A DNA stretch of 64,000 bases, taken from positions 686,589 to 750,588 of the forward strand of contig VWZF01004785.1 in NCBI GenBank assembly GCA_013396755.1. Direction: 5' to 3'. The stretch is from Sclerurus mexicanus (Eukaryota > Chordata > Aves > Passeriformes > Furnariidae). Made by a program: the position numbers and the translations under genes. The notes under the pieces are model-generated. The model did not search any database. It was given only the letters and a program-made list of their open reading frames with translations, and was not told where the DNA came from. Positions 52,601 to 64,000 of this stretch are shown in pieces; within the stretch, counting starts at the first letter, position 1, and every line of letters begins with the position of its first letter.

Positions 52601-55600
52601 TGAGCAATGTTTAGTGATCTCAAACCCAAGCTCCCACTGAGGCATGGCCAATGAAACCTGACCTTGAAATGATAATGCAAGCCATGCAGAAAAATTAATT
52701 GCTGGTAGCATTCTCTCTGCTGTTTGATTTTTAATGAATAAAGAGTTACTGCAAGTTTTAAAGTTTTTATAGATGGCATGCAAATTTCCTCTTTTTAATT
52801 TTTTAATTTCAAATTGATAGCTCAGTTGTTCTTGGTGCAGATTATTGAAGATATCCTTTAAGACTTGTTTTGATTTTTAAAGTTCCATTATAGAATATAA
52901 AGGAAATACAATGGTTTAATGGAATTTAGAAGCTTAATTCATCAGTTTAATATTATACTTGCAAAGCACATAATTTAATTTAACAGTGTTCTCAGAAAAA
53001 ATTGTGCAAGTCTAATTTATGTTGACAAAGGCAATACAAAAGTATTTTGCAATAAGCAAGGCACTAATACAGTGCACAAGAAATCGATTTCATGTTACAC
53101 TTTTATATAATTAAGTAAAATGCTAATTCGAGGTATTTCTTATGACAGCCCATGCGGTTGTAATTTTTTTACACTCTTGCAGTTACTATTTAAGTTGAAA
53201 AGCACATTTGATTTAAAAATGTTTGCTACGAAACATGTCAATATAATTTGCACTAAAAAAAAAAAGTTTTATATATTTTATTTTTAATTGAAGTAATTCT
53301 GTATAGATTTTTGTTTTCTTGTTGCTGTAATTTAATTATGATACTATGAATATCCCACGTTTGAAACATTACTCAACTTTACTTGGTCCAAAGTTGAGAT
53401 AAAACCATCTTCACTGTATATTCATCTCAAGCATTTATGTTACCACTCAGCCTTTTCCTCATGCTCAACATGCTTGTTTTCATATACTGTCCTTTTATTA
53501 ATAGTTTTATTCACTTCATTACTTTAGCTTTGAGTTTTAGAAGCAAGTTATGGAAGTATGTCTTTGGGAAGGTCTTATCTCAAGATTCTAGTTATTTGTC
53601 TCTTTTTTTGTGGAAGAGGTAAGTGAAAGTGTTTTGTGATGGACAGCTTGGTGGGTTTCAGAGGGAGGTTGTATTTTTGTTTTTGTATAGAAAATATAAA
53701 ACAAGGCAGAGAATGCAAGGCTATTTTCCTGCTTTTCTTCTTTTCAGCCATTCTCCCCAGTGCTGATGGCAATGAATTTGGCATGCTTTACCACTTCACT
53801 TGTTTTTCTCATCAAATCTCCAACCCTTGGGTATTCACTTTCCACCTTTCTGCTGTATCAGGTTTTCAATTTCCAGTTAAGTATCTGATACTGGACCTGG
53901 AAGTTTAAATACATCTATGGATGTGGACTAGTATGAATCAAAGGAAGGCTGTAGTTCTGTCCTGCCAGCATCAGTGCCTGCTTTTATTCCTCTTGCAGTC
54001 ATTCATCTCTGTAACACCAGTCTCAAACTGCCTTAGCAATACGTATAATTTTACAGTTTTGTTTTTCTTTGTTTTATGTGGTTTTTGCCCTCTGCTGACA
54101 AGGCAGAAAAAAACCAAATTATTGGAAGAAAATGGGAGGTCAATCCTTTCATTTCTCATTAATGAACTTCTGATATAAAAGAAACAAGGAAATGACCATA
54201 TATAAATAAAATAATGAAGAGTGATTTAGCGTTTCAGTTTATTATTCAGTTGGAGTATCGTAAGTCATGCTTGATTTTTAAAGGATGTGTTCAGCACTTG
54301 TTGAAGCTAAAGAGAAGGGGATTCCCAAGTCACAAGTTTCTGAGTTTTTGACAGGATGATTTTTAGAAGTTTTATCCTTTTAAGCATTGATAGAATAAAA
54401 CCACATGCTCATCTTAAAATCTGACATAAGCCTGTCAGACACTTTATGCTCTGCAGTAGCCACAGAATTCTTGGTGTAACCAAAGCTCTAGCTAATTGGG
54501 ATGACTTCAGTTCATATCAGTGTTGTCGGATATGACTGATATTTACAAATAAAGTTTCAAAACTTTCCCATTTTATTTGGACTAGCTAGATAACTTCATA
54601 TTTGAAAAATATTGTATTCCTTAGGTAGAATGTTTCAGCTGATACTTCAGTTTTATTACTAGGATTCAAAAATGTTAAGCAGTTCAGCTTTCAGCATGCA
54701 AACCTGAGGTCAGGAATTTGCATACATTCTGGAGACACAGAGACTGCACCACCAGGATTATTCTTGAGCGGTATTATCCTATGTTTCCTGTTAGGAAGAA
54801 GATACTCTCTAATGGTACAAATTTTACTTCTGTGTTGTTCCATATAAACACAATGAAAAAGTCTGTTTCAGTATGCTTCTGAAAAAGCATTGGCTCTGCT
54901 GCTTATAATTGTAAAAGCTTTGTGTCAGGCTGGTAAGTTCCAAAAAGCCACTGTTGCCTTCCTAAATAGCTCAGTTCAGGCAGTTGAAAGAAATTCATAA
55001 AGACAACCAGTTTATTTTTCCTAAATTTCCTATAGCTACAGTGCAATTTTCACAGAAAATAAGAGCTGAAACAAGAGTATAGAATAGCAATAAAGTTCAG
55101 TTATCTCAGGAAACTAACAATGCGGATTGATTGAAGGAGAACAGATTGAATTACTACAAATGTGATATAGCTAATAAATGAGTGCAATCATTTCCCAGGT
55201 AAGAAGTCTAACTTTTGAAAGACAAAAGTTTGCTCAATCTACTGAGAAGTAAAAATAGCAAAAATTAAATAACACATTTGATTCATAATCCTTTTTTTGT
55301 CAAAAATGAAAAAGATGATGTTATCAAGAGTCACAAAAACAAGTTGGTTGGAATATCAACTTGCAAGGTATTACTACCATGTAAGAAGTAATAATAATAT
55401 TTGGTGCATAAGATGAGTAGAAAATCAGCAATAAAATATTGCATGATATTATTGTACCGATATATCTGATTTCTGAAAATTTAAATACTCTAATATTTTG
55501 AGCTTTTTAACCAATAAGATTTTCTTTTAATTTTCCATTTCCAATCCCAAAGAGATAGAGTGCTTGCAAAGCTTTATGACAGCAGAGTGATCTATGCTAC

Positions 55601-58600
55601 ATAAAATGGTCCTTGAGTTTTGCGAGAAATAAGGTGGGATTTTTCTCATGAGTGCTTGAGACAGACTAGCTCAGAAGAACAAGAAAATAAAAATCATTCT
55701 AGAGGCCTCTAGTATGATGAATTTTTTTTTTCCCAGAAGTGTGGAGGTACATCAGTTGTACAGATGTAATTAGAATTATCTGTCTTAATTTTGTTGCTCT
55801 ATGCTGACTGCAAACTGCTTTACATATAGATGGCTTGAGGCATTTTTGTCCTTTGTCTTCTTACCATTACATATCTACTGGATGTTACCACCTTGCCTTC
55901 CCCAGCCTTCCCTTCACCAGGGAGAGCAGAAAAGATGACACAACACCCCTTTGCCTACTGTCAGGCAAAGCCAGCTGTGCTATTAGTGTGAGTCTCCCTT
56001 GTTGGCAATTTAATTGGCGCTGCTTGACTTTTTCACTGTAGAAAATGAGATCTGCTCGTTGTACTGGTGGAGGTTTTGTGGGAGAGAATTGCTGGCAGAC
56101 AGGCATTAATTAACTAACTGCTGCACTGCTAATGCTTTTGGGGCAGGACCAGGATTTTGATTATATCTCTCTCCTTTTTTTGGACATATATCTGCAAAAG
56201 TATATTCTGCCTAGATCATGAAATGTGAGTGTTTTAAGTTTACCTGTGATGAAACTGCCTAGCGAGAGCAAGACAGGCCAGCTGACACTAAAACTGGAAT
56301 TGTAAGTCAAGCTACCTGTTTCCAGTTTCATGCTGAATCGCTCAGTAAAGATAGTGATATTAATGTTAATATAAGGCAGTAGGTCAAACTCTCTCATAAC
56401 CATTAACTACTGTGTTGGGGTTTTGATGTGTAATGGTGATGCCAGGCCTCCTGCCTTAAAGGTAACTGCTCAGTCTTCTCAAGGGAGCTGGCATCTTGAC
56501 ACACATTGCAAAACCCAGAAAATTACATGGCTGGGTAAAGAAATGTCAGGTGTGTCTAACAGGATCTGATGTGTAAGGTGTAGACATCAGGCTCATATCA
56601 ACCCATCTGATTTAGTCTGTAAACCAGCTACTGCCCCCAAACTGTTTGAAGTTAATTATTGTCTGTAATTTTTTTACTGCCAGTTTAAAAATAATGAATG
56701 TATGGTGCTTAGAAACAGTCAACTATGTAATATCAAGCTTTACTACTTTCATTTTCTAGCATGTAAGAAATTATTTGGCTTTTTCTTAGGTTGAATTATG
56801 TGGTACCATAAAGGACTGTAACAGTACTAATTTGCTTGAAATGGGGTTGAATTTATCGAAGCCAGCATGAGCTTGCATGTGGGGGTTTTTTCTGCCTGAT
56901 TTCACGAATAGAAAATAAAATAGAAATTAATTTCCCTGCTCTGATCTTGCAGTCCCCCCTTCCCCAACCAATAAGAAAAGTTATCTTTAGGAGTGTGTTC
57001 AGAATTCACATTAGTAATACAATTTTACAGTGTTCTATTCTTAAAAAACATGAAACCAAAAAAGTGAGGCTGTGTGGGTGTCTTGTGGGGATTTTTGTTC
57101 ATTTTATTTAACTATAAGAGAAACTATTAAAACATTTTTCTAGTGGGTGTCATATGAAGAAAGAATGTTGATTAAAGCCAGTATCCTTGGTGTCTATCTG
57201 AGTAGTCGGTGACAGCTACTGTTGTTTAACCATCTAAACTACTTCCCCTCCTCACTGTAGACATTAACCTTATAAGCTCAAATTCTTTAGAAATTAATGG
57301 GCTGTTATACAAGTCTAAGCATTCATGGTGATGGGTTATTATGTTATTAAATGTATTTTGCTAGGTAACTAAACCTCAAGTTGTTCTTGTAAATAATCAC
57401 TTAATTTGTTAGTTTAAATTGAGCGCATCTATTTTTCTGCCTCTAGTCCTTGTTATGTTAGGAGTGGTATTAAATTGTGAGTCTGGTAAATATCGGCATA
57501 AATCTCTTGCCTTCCCTGAGATAGTAAAAGAAGTGCAGATCATCAGTTTTTTTCCCCTTGAAAATAGAAATTTCAAAATTAACAGATTAAAGAAGACAAA
57601 TTCAGTGACAGTATGTTCTGTCAAGATCCTTACATGTCCCTGTCAAGCCTCACTGAATTTCATTTTGCATTTTGAAATTTTCGAAGAGTTTAATTTGAAT
57701 TGAAGCTAATGTTTCTGACAAGAGGAAAATAGAAGCAATTGCTTTGCACTAAACAAGTTTGAATGGTTGTTAATTTGAATGACTTTCAGGCAGTGAATGT
57801 CAGAGAACAGTAGATTATTTTCTTTACCTCAGGCATTTTAAACCATCTCCTGTGGTAGGCCTGACATAATTTTTTTTTTTTTTCCTCTTCAACACGGAAA
57901 GCAAAGTAATTGGAGTCTGGTAATTTCAGCCCATGGCTGATGAAGATAAATCATAACGAGCTACTGGAACACACACTGACAGTCCACATAGGGCTACTAG
58001 AACATGAACTCTCACTAATGCATTATTCAAATTTTGTTCCCCTCTGATTCACATTCTAGAAGACCCCTGAAACTGTTAATTATGAGGCCAACTGCCATTT
58101 GTTATTCTGCAGAAATTTGATGCCAGAAAGCGATTGATTCAAAACAATTTCACTTTTTTCCAGGACTTGGGCACCTGAGCACCACACTTGCTTGCCGTAC
58201 CAAGGCAGGTGCGCAGGCTCGGCTAGTTTATCTGTGGGGATTGAGAGCTCACTTTGTCACTTTGGAGTGAACTTGCCCTCCATCTGAAATGGGAACTGCT
58301 CCTCATGGCTGCTGGTCACATCGTTCCATCCTGGCATTTGTTTCCATTTGTTTCCATTAGCGTGTGGCTGACTGACTGCAGAAACTTGTCCTGTGTGATG
58401 TAGCTGAAGACCAGTCCTGCCGCCTCGCCAGGCTTCCTTTGGATTCACCTGGTCACTTGTGGTTAATGTTTGACCCAAGGGGAGGAGTGGCAGACTGACC
58501 ATGGGATATGAATGTGGTGATGCAGTTTTAGGTTGGGTTATGCTTCCAGGGATTTGTACCCATTTGTGACTTTGTACCTTCTCAACCCTTCCTAGCTGAT

Positions 58601-59259
58601 GATCTTCCCCTAGTCTTGATCCTCACAGCTGGTCTGGGCAGTCTTCAGTAGCAAGACTTTCCAACCATATGTGATAGATCTAGCTCTACCCTTCTCTGGG
58701 ACGGAAAAGTACATACCAAATACTTTATGCATAAAAACTCCCCACGCTCTTATTTCAACCACTTGAAGCAGACACGGGCAATAGTGCCACATCACCAGTT
58801 AGGAGAAGGCATGGGGGGACCAGTGGGAACGTAATTTTCTCTTTGGCTACTCCATCTCTTGTCCTTGAATGTAGGCAGTGGTGTAGTTTGCATCCCACTG
58901 CAAATTACCCAGTAGGCAGATTGACTTATTTCTGTAGTTTCAATTGTACTTGTAGTAATGCCTGATGAAATTGTTTATGCAAATAGTGTATTAACTGAGG
59001 GACACAGTGTGGTATTGATCAAAGCTGTTTTCTTGTTTTGATGCAATTCATCCAGTAGTTTCTGCTGAGGAGAAATATTAGAAGCCTAAATATTTCATTT
59101 CAGTGGTTTCAAAATGAAATGGCTCTACTTGGATTTTGACACAATGTTTTGTTTTCAAATTGAGATAAGCTACTTTTTAAAAAGAATAAAAACTGCCTGG
59201 CAACAATTAGATTGAGACATCCAGAGAAAAAGTTTTACTTCAGTTTTACTGAAACTAAG

Positions 59260-59318
59260 TTTTCCTTTTTCTGTTTTTTCTTCCCACTCTTTTTCCTTTT
59301 CTTTGTTTTTTTTTTTTT
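59260..59318 (+). repeat. Polypyrimidine tract followed by AT-rich DNA
   Basis: A stretch of C and T with single G and A interruptions ending in 14 T, then TAATAATT and an A/T-only stretch to about 59355. It resembles a strong polypyrimidine tract, but no AG acceptor leading into an open exon follows. Confidence 0.85.
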
Positions 59319-59683
59319 AATAATTAAAAAAATGTATTATTATTATTTTATTTTGAACTGAAAATTCCCCAAGGCTCTGTATGTAAGCATTCCGTGGGGT
59401 CATACAGAGATCATACAGAGAATTGTTTCATTTTATATCTCAGTACCTTGTTTGCTTCCCCTGTATTTCACAGCAAGGGAACAGGTCACTGCCACTGGTA
59501 ATTTTCAGGGTACCTGAAAACAAGAGGAGGAGAATGAGCACTTTTCTCTAGGGGAAGCCTTCTCCTCTCATTCAGGACTCAGTTCTCCATGTGACTAATT
59601 GAAGATTTCACCTGCCACCTGCTATCTAAAGCCCTGTGTATATTAAAGCAGATATTTATAAATAGAGGAGCTTTGGGTTTGCC

Positions 59684-59712
59684 TTTTTTTTTTCCTTAAA
59701 AAAAAAAAAAAA
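59684..59712. repeat. T10-A15 inverted homopolymer pair
   Basis: Ten T, CCTT, then 15 A. The two arms can pair perfectly over at least 10 bp with a 4-nt loop, so the transcript could form a weak hairpin. It more likely reflects slippage than function. Confidence 0.9.
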
Positions 59713-62460
59713 GAGAAATCACCTTTTGTGTTTCACAGAAACACTAATGGAATGCTATACAAGCCTTTTGGCTTCCACCTCAGATTCAGCATTTTGCTTG
59801 TGCCTGGATAGTTTTGTCATCAGCCCTGCAAGGTTTATTCTCCCCCAGGAACCTTGTCAGTGTAGAACAGCTCTCCTAGTTGGTTGGTCCCTCTCCAACA
59901 CCTTTGTTTAGTGGCTGGGAAGTTGTGATTTGGCCCTGACCTCTTGAGCTTGCCCACAGAATCACACTGTGTGTGCTTCTGCTGTTGTCATGTGCTTCAG
60001 GGCACTGCTTGTACCTACATGAATATCAATTTTGAGTCTTGTGGTTGGAAAAGAAAGACCCTGGAGCAGCAGGAAGGGGAAATTCTGGGGATTCTAAAGC
60101 TTAAAGGGTTTTTCAACACTAGAGGTCAGGTACTAAGCAGAAGGGTGCATACAGACTGAAGCATTCAGCCTATGCATTTAGAGTTGCTCAACTGACTCAT
60201 TGCCCTCATAGCTCTATGTTTATAAAGCTTATTGCAGTTGCAGAGAATGTGTGCAGGCTAGCTCAGTGGAGATGCTCCATAAGTGGATTTTGACCAGCAA
60301 ATCACTGTTTAACTGGTAGTATAAAGTTGGTACTTCCATGTAGATCTAGTATCACATTCTGCATGATAATTAATCTAATATCCTTTGAGGACATTTTGTT
60401 ACTCCAGTTTGAATAGTGTGACAAGTGAGGTAACGGCCATTACATTAACATCTGCATCATTTGTCTGCAGAGATCTTAAGGTCATCTGGGCAAGGATTAT
60501 ATTTTATAGCCCTTTTGGTTGAATTATTTTATCTGAAGTCTTTGAACTTTAAATTGTTGTGAAAGACTGTTTCTTGTTAGAAATAAGCCATATTTTTAAA
60601 TGCAAGTGTTTTAACTAAAAATCATCATGTGAAGCAAGAACAGTCAAAGCCCATTTTCAGAGTGATAGTCATCAGAAAGGAAATTTGTGTCATAAATCTC
60701 AAATATCCTTTTGCCTAGTCATTGATTTCTTCAAAATTTGTCTCTGTATCATATTGAAAAATAATCCATGTATTTTTAAACAGTTTATATCACCTTACTG
60801 ACCATTTCTTGAGGGGTTCTAAAGGTCTTTTTTAAATGTTCTTTCTAGAATGTTATTTTTAAAACTATTTGTTACATGAAGTTCAGAAAGAGAAAATCTG
60901 CTTATTATCTGGGAAGACATGCATTCAGGTGAATTATAATGCCAGGCTCATCAGCCTGTAGTGTTTCATGCTTAGCCAAACACTTTGGCGCTTAAGAACA
61001 ATATGACAGCGAGCACAAAAACAGACAAAAAAGGAAGAAGTTAGAAACAGGAACAGTACTTAACAAACAAACCATCTGTCTCATGTCATTCAGTAAGTAA
61101 TGGATCCACTTTTTTAATGGCTGGTACTAAGATAAATAATTAGAACATACCCCAGTAAGCAATGAGGACACTATAATTTTAAATAAAAATTCAAGTATAG
61201 TAGTGTTTTAAATTGCTTCCTGCTATAATCATAAAACACATAATTATCTAGTAGGCATACATGGAGAAGTAGTGTGTGTGTGAGTGAAAACTGGGAAAAA
61301 TATTTTTTGCTTGCTTTTCTTTACAAACTGGGGCTTTCTGAAATATATCATACCAATTGTCAGCCTTCAAAAGAAGGCTTTTATCATAAGACCTACCGCT
61401 TGTGCACACAGAAAAGGAAAATCACAAGTTGATTAGCTTATCATAGTCTTTTTTTTTTTATCCTGTTTTTCCACGATGCAGAATCTGAGTAAGGGGACTT
61501 GTGGATTATTTGTTATTTATTTTTGAGTGATTTTGTTTGGTTAGGGTTTTTTTTTTAGTTCTCTGGTCTCTTCTGCTGTATACATTAGCTGATAATTGAA
61601 AATCTTGTGTTTGATCTCTCCATCTATTGCTATGGAAATTAAGGTTATTCTGGAAATTCTTGCTTTCTTCATTTGTTGACTGATTCAGAAGGGAGAAAAG
61701 GTGGGAAAAAAAAACCCAAAACACCACTGGTGAAGAAGGAGGAAAAAAACACGCTCCCGGAGGTGTTGTGTGAGGGTGACTACTTTTAATTCTTAAAAAC
61801 GTTACTGAATTTAGATATCTTGTGTGATTTTTAGTGCTACATATAATACCAATTCTATTTTTAATTGTGCATTCATTTTTTACTTTTAATACATGATTAA
61901 TTACTTTGCTAGTGCATTTGACTGCTATTCAGCATCTGAGTCAGCAGAAATACCAATGATTTCTAGTGATGTTTGTTTTTTAAAATAACTAGCTACAACT
62001 AGTCATGTTATATAATGCTTTATGTTAGGCAGGGCTTCAGTTAAACTTCAGCATTGAATGATGCCTATTTCTCCCAAATTGCTTGAATAGAGTGGGAAAT
62101 CATGAATGAACTAAGTCAACATTAGGAATAGAAGAATTAAGATCGTAGAAGTTCAGCCCAGGTGAAAGTTAATGGAAATGAGGAGAACTAACAGACGTTT
62201 CCAGCATTTTTTTCTTTAACTGCAGTAAACAATTGCAGGAGAAAACACTCCTAAAGAAAATGGGGAATTATGGAAGAAATATGTGTTTCAGAAACATGAA
62301 GTACATAGCAAGAAAGGAAAAAGCATTGTGAATTTGTCTGTATTTGGCTGTCTACTTTTTTTCCCTTGTGAAGAGGGATGTCACAGGAGGCAAAAGGGCT
62401 TTGAATAGAAACCAAAGACCATGGACCGTTTACACAGGTAAACTGTTACAAGACTTGCAA

Positions 62461-62979
62461 CTAATCCCAGATAAAACACAAATATGTAAAAAAAAAAAAA
62501 TAGGATACTGTGAGCAGACCAAATAAAGCTCTGATGGTGAGTGCTAGAAAAAAGCCAAAGTAGTGACACTCCTGAGAAAGAAACACAAGCAGGCTCTCAA
62601 ATAGTTGCTGATCATTTCTTTGGGCCATATCCACAGCCATGAATTTCTGGGGTAATGTTGTGCGAAGCTGCTCTTGATGATCTTTTTGAGCATGATCTTG
62701 ATCAAGCTGCATCTTGTTGATGGCCTCATGATATTCATGGTGGAACTAACTTCTAAAGAGATAAATAAATCCTTAACAGCTACTTTGACTGGGATATTAG
62801 TATTGTGTAGAAGACATCTAGGTGGTGATCTTTTTGACAACACTTATTCCTGAGCCAGCACCTGTTCCCAAGATGGCTTTGTTTGGCCGAGCAGCTTCAT
62901 TCCTAGCCAAAAACTGTCTTGTGCTGTTTGTGAGGTCTCTTTCCCTCCCTGTTCTTTTTGTTGCTGTGTATCCCACTTG
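62461..62979 (-). pseudogene. Unidentified degenerate protein-like stretch, same frame interrupted by stops
   Basis: On the minus strand one frame is open for 53 codons (62979 to 62821), then has several stops over about 75 nt, then is open again from 62745 to 62461. The first part contains TRQFLARNEAARPNKAIL followed by a Gly-rich stretch GTGAGSGISVVKKI. The second begins HHEYHEAINKMQLD and continues with a Q/D/H-rich, coiled-coil-like run ending AQRNDQQLFESLLVF. Such compositions recall the C-terminal part of transposon-derived Myb/SANT-like proteins, but I do not recognise a specific gene, and that comparison is only a guess. There are no splice sites clearly bounding it, no start codon context and no poly(A) tail. 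It may be a decayed retrocopy or transposon fragment, or simply chance. Confidence 0.28.
62488..62500 (+). repeat. A13 homopolymer
   Basis: Thirteen A on the plus strand. It lies inside the minus-strand protein-like stretch at 62461-62745, where it reads as Phe codons. Its orientation (T on the minus strand) is wrong for a poly(A) tail of a minus-strand retrocopy. Confidence 0.93.
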
Positions 62980-63226
62980 CTATCCAGCCAGGAAATTGCT
63001 GTGAATAAAGGGTCATAAGAGAAGAGAACCTAATTTGCTCTGTCCACGAGAGATGCTCTGTGTAAATAAAGAGACATAATGGAAAACTAGTTTCTCTCCT
63101 GAAAAGTTAATGTAAATGAAACATGGGTGGAGGCACAACCGGTATTGGAAAGAGAGTTTTGTGACAGTGATTGATCTTTGGCATAGGAAGGCAGGGTTGC
63201 TATACAGAATACCAAGGCTCCCTTAG

Positions 63227-63307
63227 TTTATTTTTCCCCTTTATTTTTATTTTCCTTCTGTTTCTTTCTTTATTTTTTATTTTTTTTATTTTTTTTCTGT
63301 TTTATTC
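63227..63307 (+). repeat. T-rich, A/C-interrupted tract
   Basis: Eighty nt dominated by TTTTA, TTTTTC and TTTCT units on the plus strand. Same strand bias as the other simple tracts. Confidence 0.88.
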
Positions 63308-64000
63308 AGTTCTAAAAGTAAAGAGGACTAGAACATAACACTTCTGTAAATTGTCATTATCAAACCCTGGAAAAGTGCTATATTTACTATGTTGTTGCTT
63401 CTTCTTTCCAAAACTGAATGTATTTGGTTTCAAGGCTGTATCCTACATGTCCACCCTGGGGAATAAGATATATATGGGGAATATGCAAGGTTAGAAACAA
63501 TACAGTATAGAAATCTGCTGCTTTTGTTTTGAAATCTCAAGTATGTATTTCCTGCCCCTTCCCTTATTCAGTGAAGATGCATAAAGGCTAAATGTAGCAG
63601 AAATTGAGCTTAGAGAAGTTTCTAACATTAAAACACAGATATGTAATAGAACTTGCAAGTGGATGTTGTCTTTCATCCAGAGATCACAATCTACAATGTG
63701 TACTTTGGGATTTGCAGCCATGTCTGGCTGGACAGGGGAATTTGGAGTTCTCTGCCTTTCTGCTTTAAAAAAAAAAAAATAAAAAAATCTGGTCCTCATC
63801 TGTTTGATTGCTTTTGACGAAAGGATACATGTATGGAAACTTTTACTTATTTGGAGGAAAAAAATGGCACTCCAAGGTTAGGGACTACATTATTTGCATA
63901 ACAAAACAACAAGCAGACAAACAAACAAAAAAAGCAAGGAAATTAAATTCACTTGCTGCAAAACATGCATCAGCAAGGCATAGAATCTACTTTCTTTTCA

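Larger units (their letters stand above)
44646..62460. other. Long intronic stretch without gene
   Basis: No exon, RNA gene or further LINE was recognised beyond the simple tracts and the POU palindrome listed. The second FnIII exon expected after exon B was sought here and not found. The longest open frame, 125 codons on the minus strand at 52402-52779, overlaps a second frame and has no recognisable domain. The block 52850-53360 is strongly AT-rich with few simple repeats. Confidence 0.55.
36258..64000 (+). other. PTPRT: Start of the next PTPRT intron, at least 27,743 nt
   Basis: Begins with a strong GTGAGT donor. The next exon should start the second FnIII repeat in phase 1. I did not find a matching frame with splice sites before the right edge, so the intron runs beyond the window. 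It contains a short CR1 tail, an ancient LINE reverse-transcriptase remnant, simple tracts and a degenerate protein-like stretch, listed separately. Confidence 0.8.

Noticed and set aside
59260..59360. Strong polypyrimidine tract as a possible exon acceptor
   Set aside because: It is followed by AT-only DNA without an AG leading into an open, phase 1 FnIII-like exon.
1..64000. CRISPR array, bacterial operon, phage or plasmid features
   Set aside because: No regularly spaced repeats, no long intact bacterial-type reading frames; the intron-exon structure and CR1 elements show vertebrate nuclear DNA.

Overview
The window is vertebrate nuclear DNA, AT-rich and very gene-poor, and almost certainly from a bird or a close archosaur relative. 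The main clue is the repeat class: the recognisable repeats are CR1 LINEs, mostly 5'-truncated with the usual 3' end, and no Alu, B1 or L1 is seen. No bacterial, phage or plasmid feature is present, and no operon-like gene layout. Species cannot be fixed from the sequence alone; chicken-like CR1 text makes a galliform or other bird the best guess. The only protein-coding material I can support is two exons of one plus-strand gene, a type IIb (R2B) receptor protein tyrosine phosphatase, best matched to PTPRT (RPTP-rho). Exon A (3740-3914) encodes the C-terminal half of the Ig-like domain. Exon B (35964-36257) encodes the first fibronectin type III repeat. The reading frame joins cleanly across a 32,049-nt intron through a split Glu codon. 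The rest of the receptor (signal peptide, MAM domain, first half of Ig, later FnIII repeats, transmembrane segment, two phosphatase domains) lies outside the window, so about 99 percent of it is intron. Layout: 1-3739 is the end of the intron before exon A. 3915-35963 is the intron between the Ig and FnIII exons and carries three CR1 copies (about 4860-5203 plus, 10466-11365 minus, 15975-16432 minus), a much older CR1/L3-like remnant (about 21230-21570 minus), several T- or GT-rich tracts and a small 16-bp tandem repeat. 36258-64000 is the start of the next intron, with a short CR1 tail (36790-36926), an ancient CR1-like reverse-transcriptase remnant (44025-44645), a POU-dimer type palindrome (49640-49651), a small CpG cluster (42489-42547), and an unidentified, stop-interrupted protein-like stretch on the minus strand (62461-62979). 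No convincing new system such as a nested gene, CRISPR array or intact mobile element is visible. The most checkable oddities are the minus-strand protein-like remnant, the two ancient LINE fossils, the POU palindrome, the CpG pocket, and the consistent T/G-richness of simple tracts on the sense strand.
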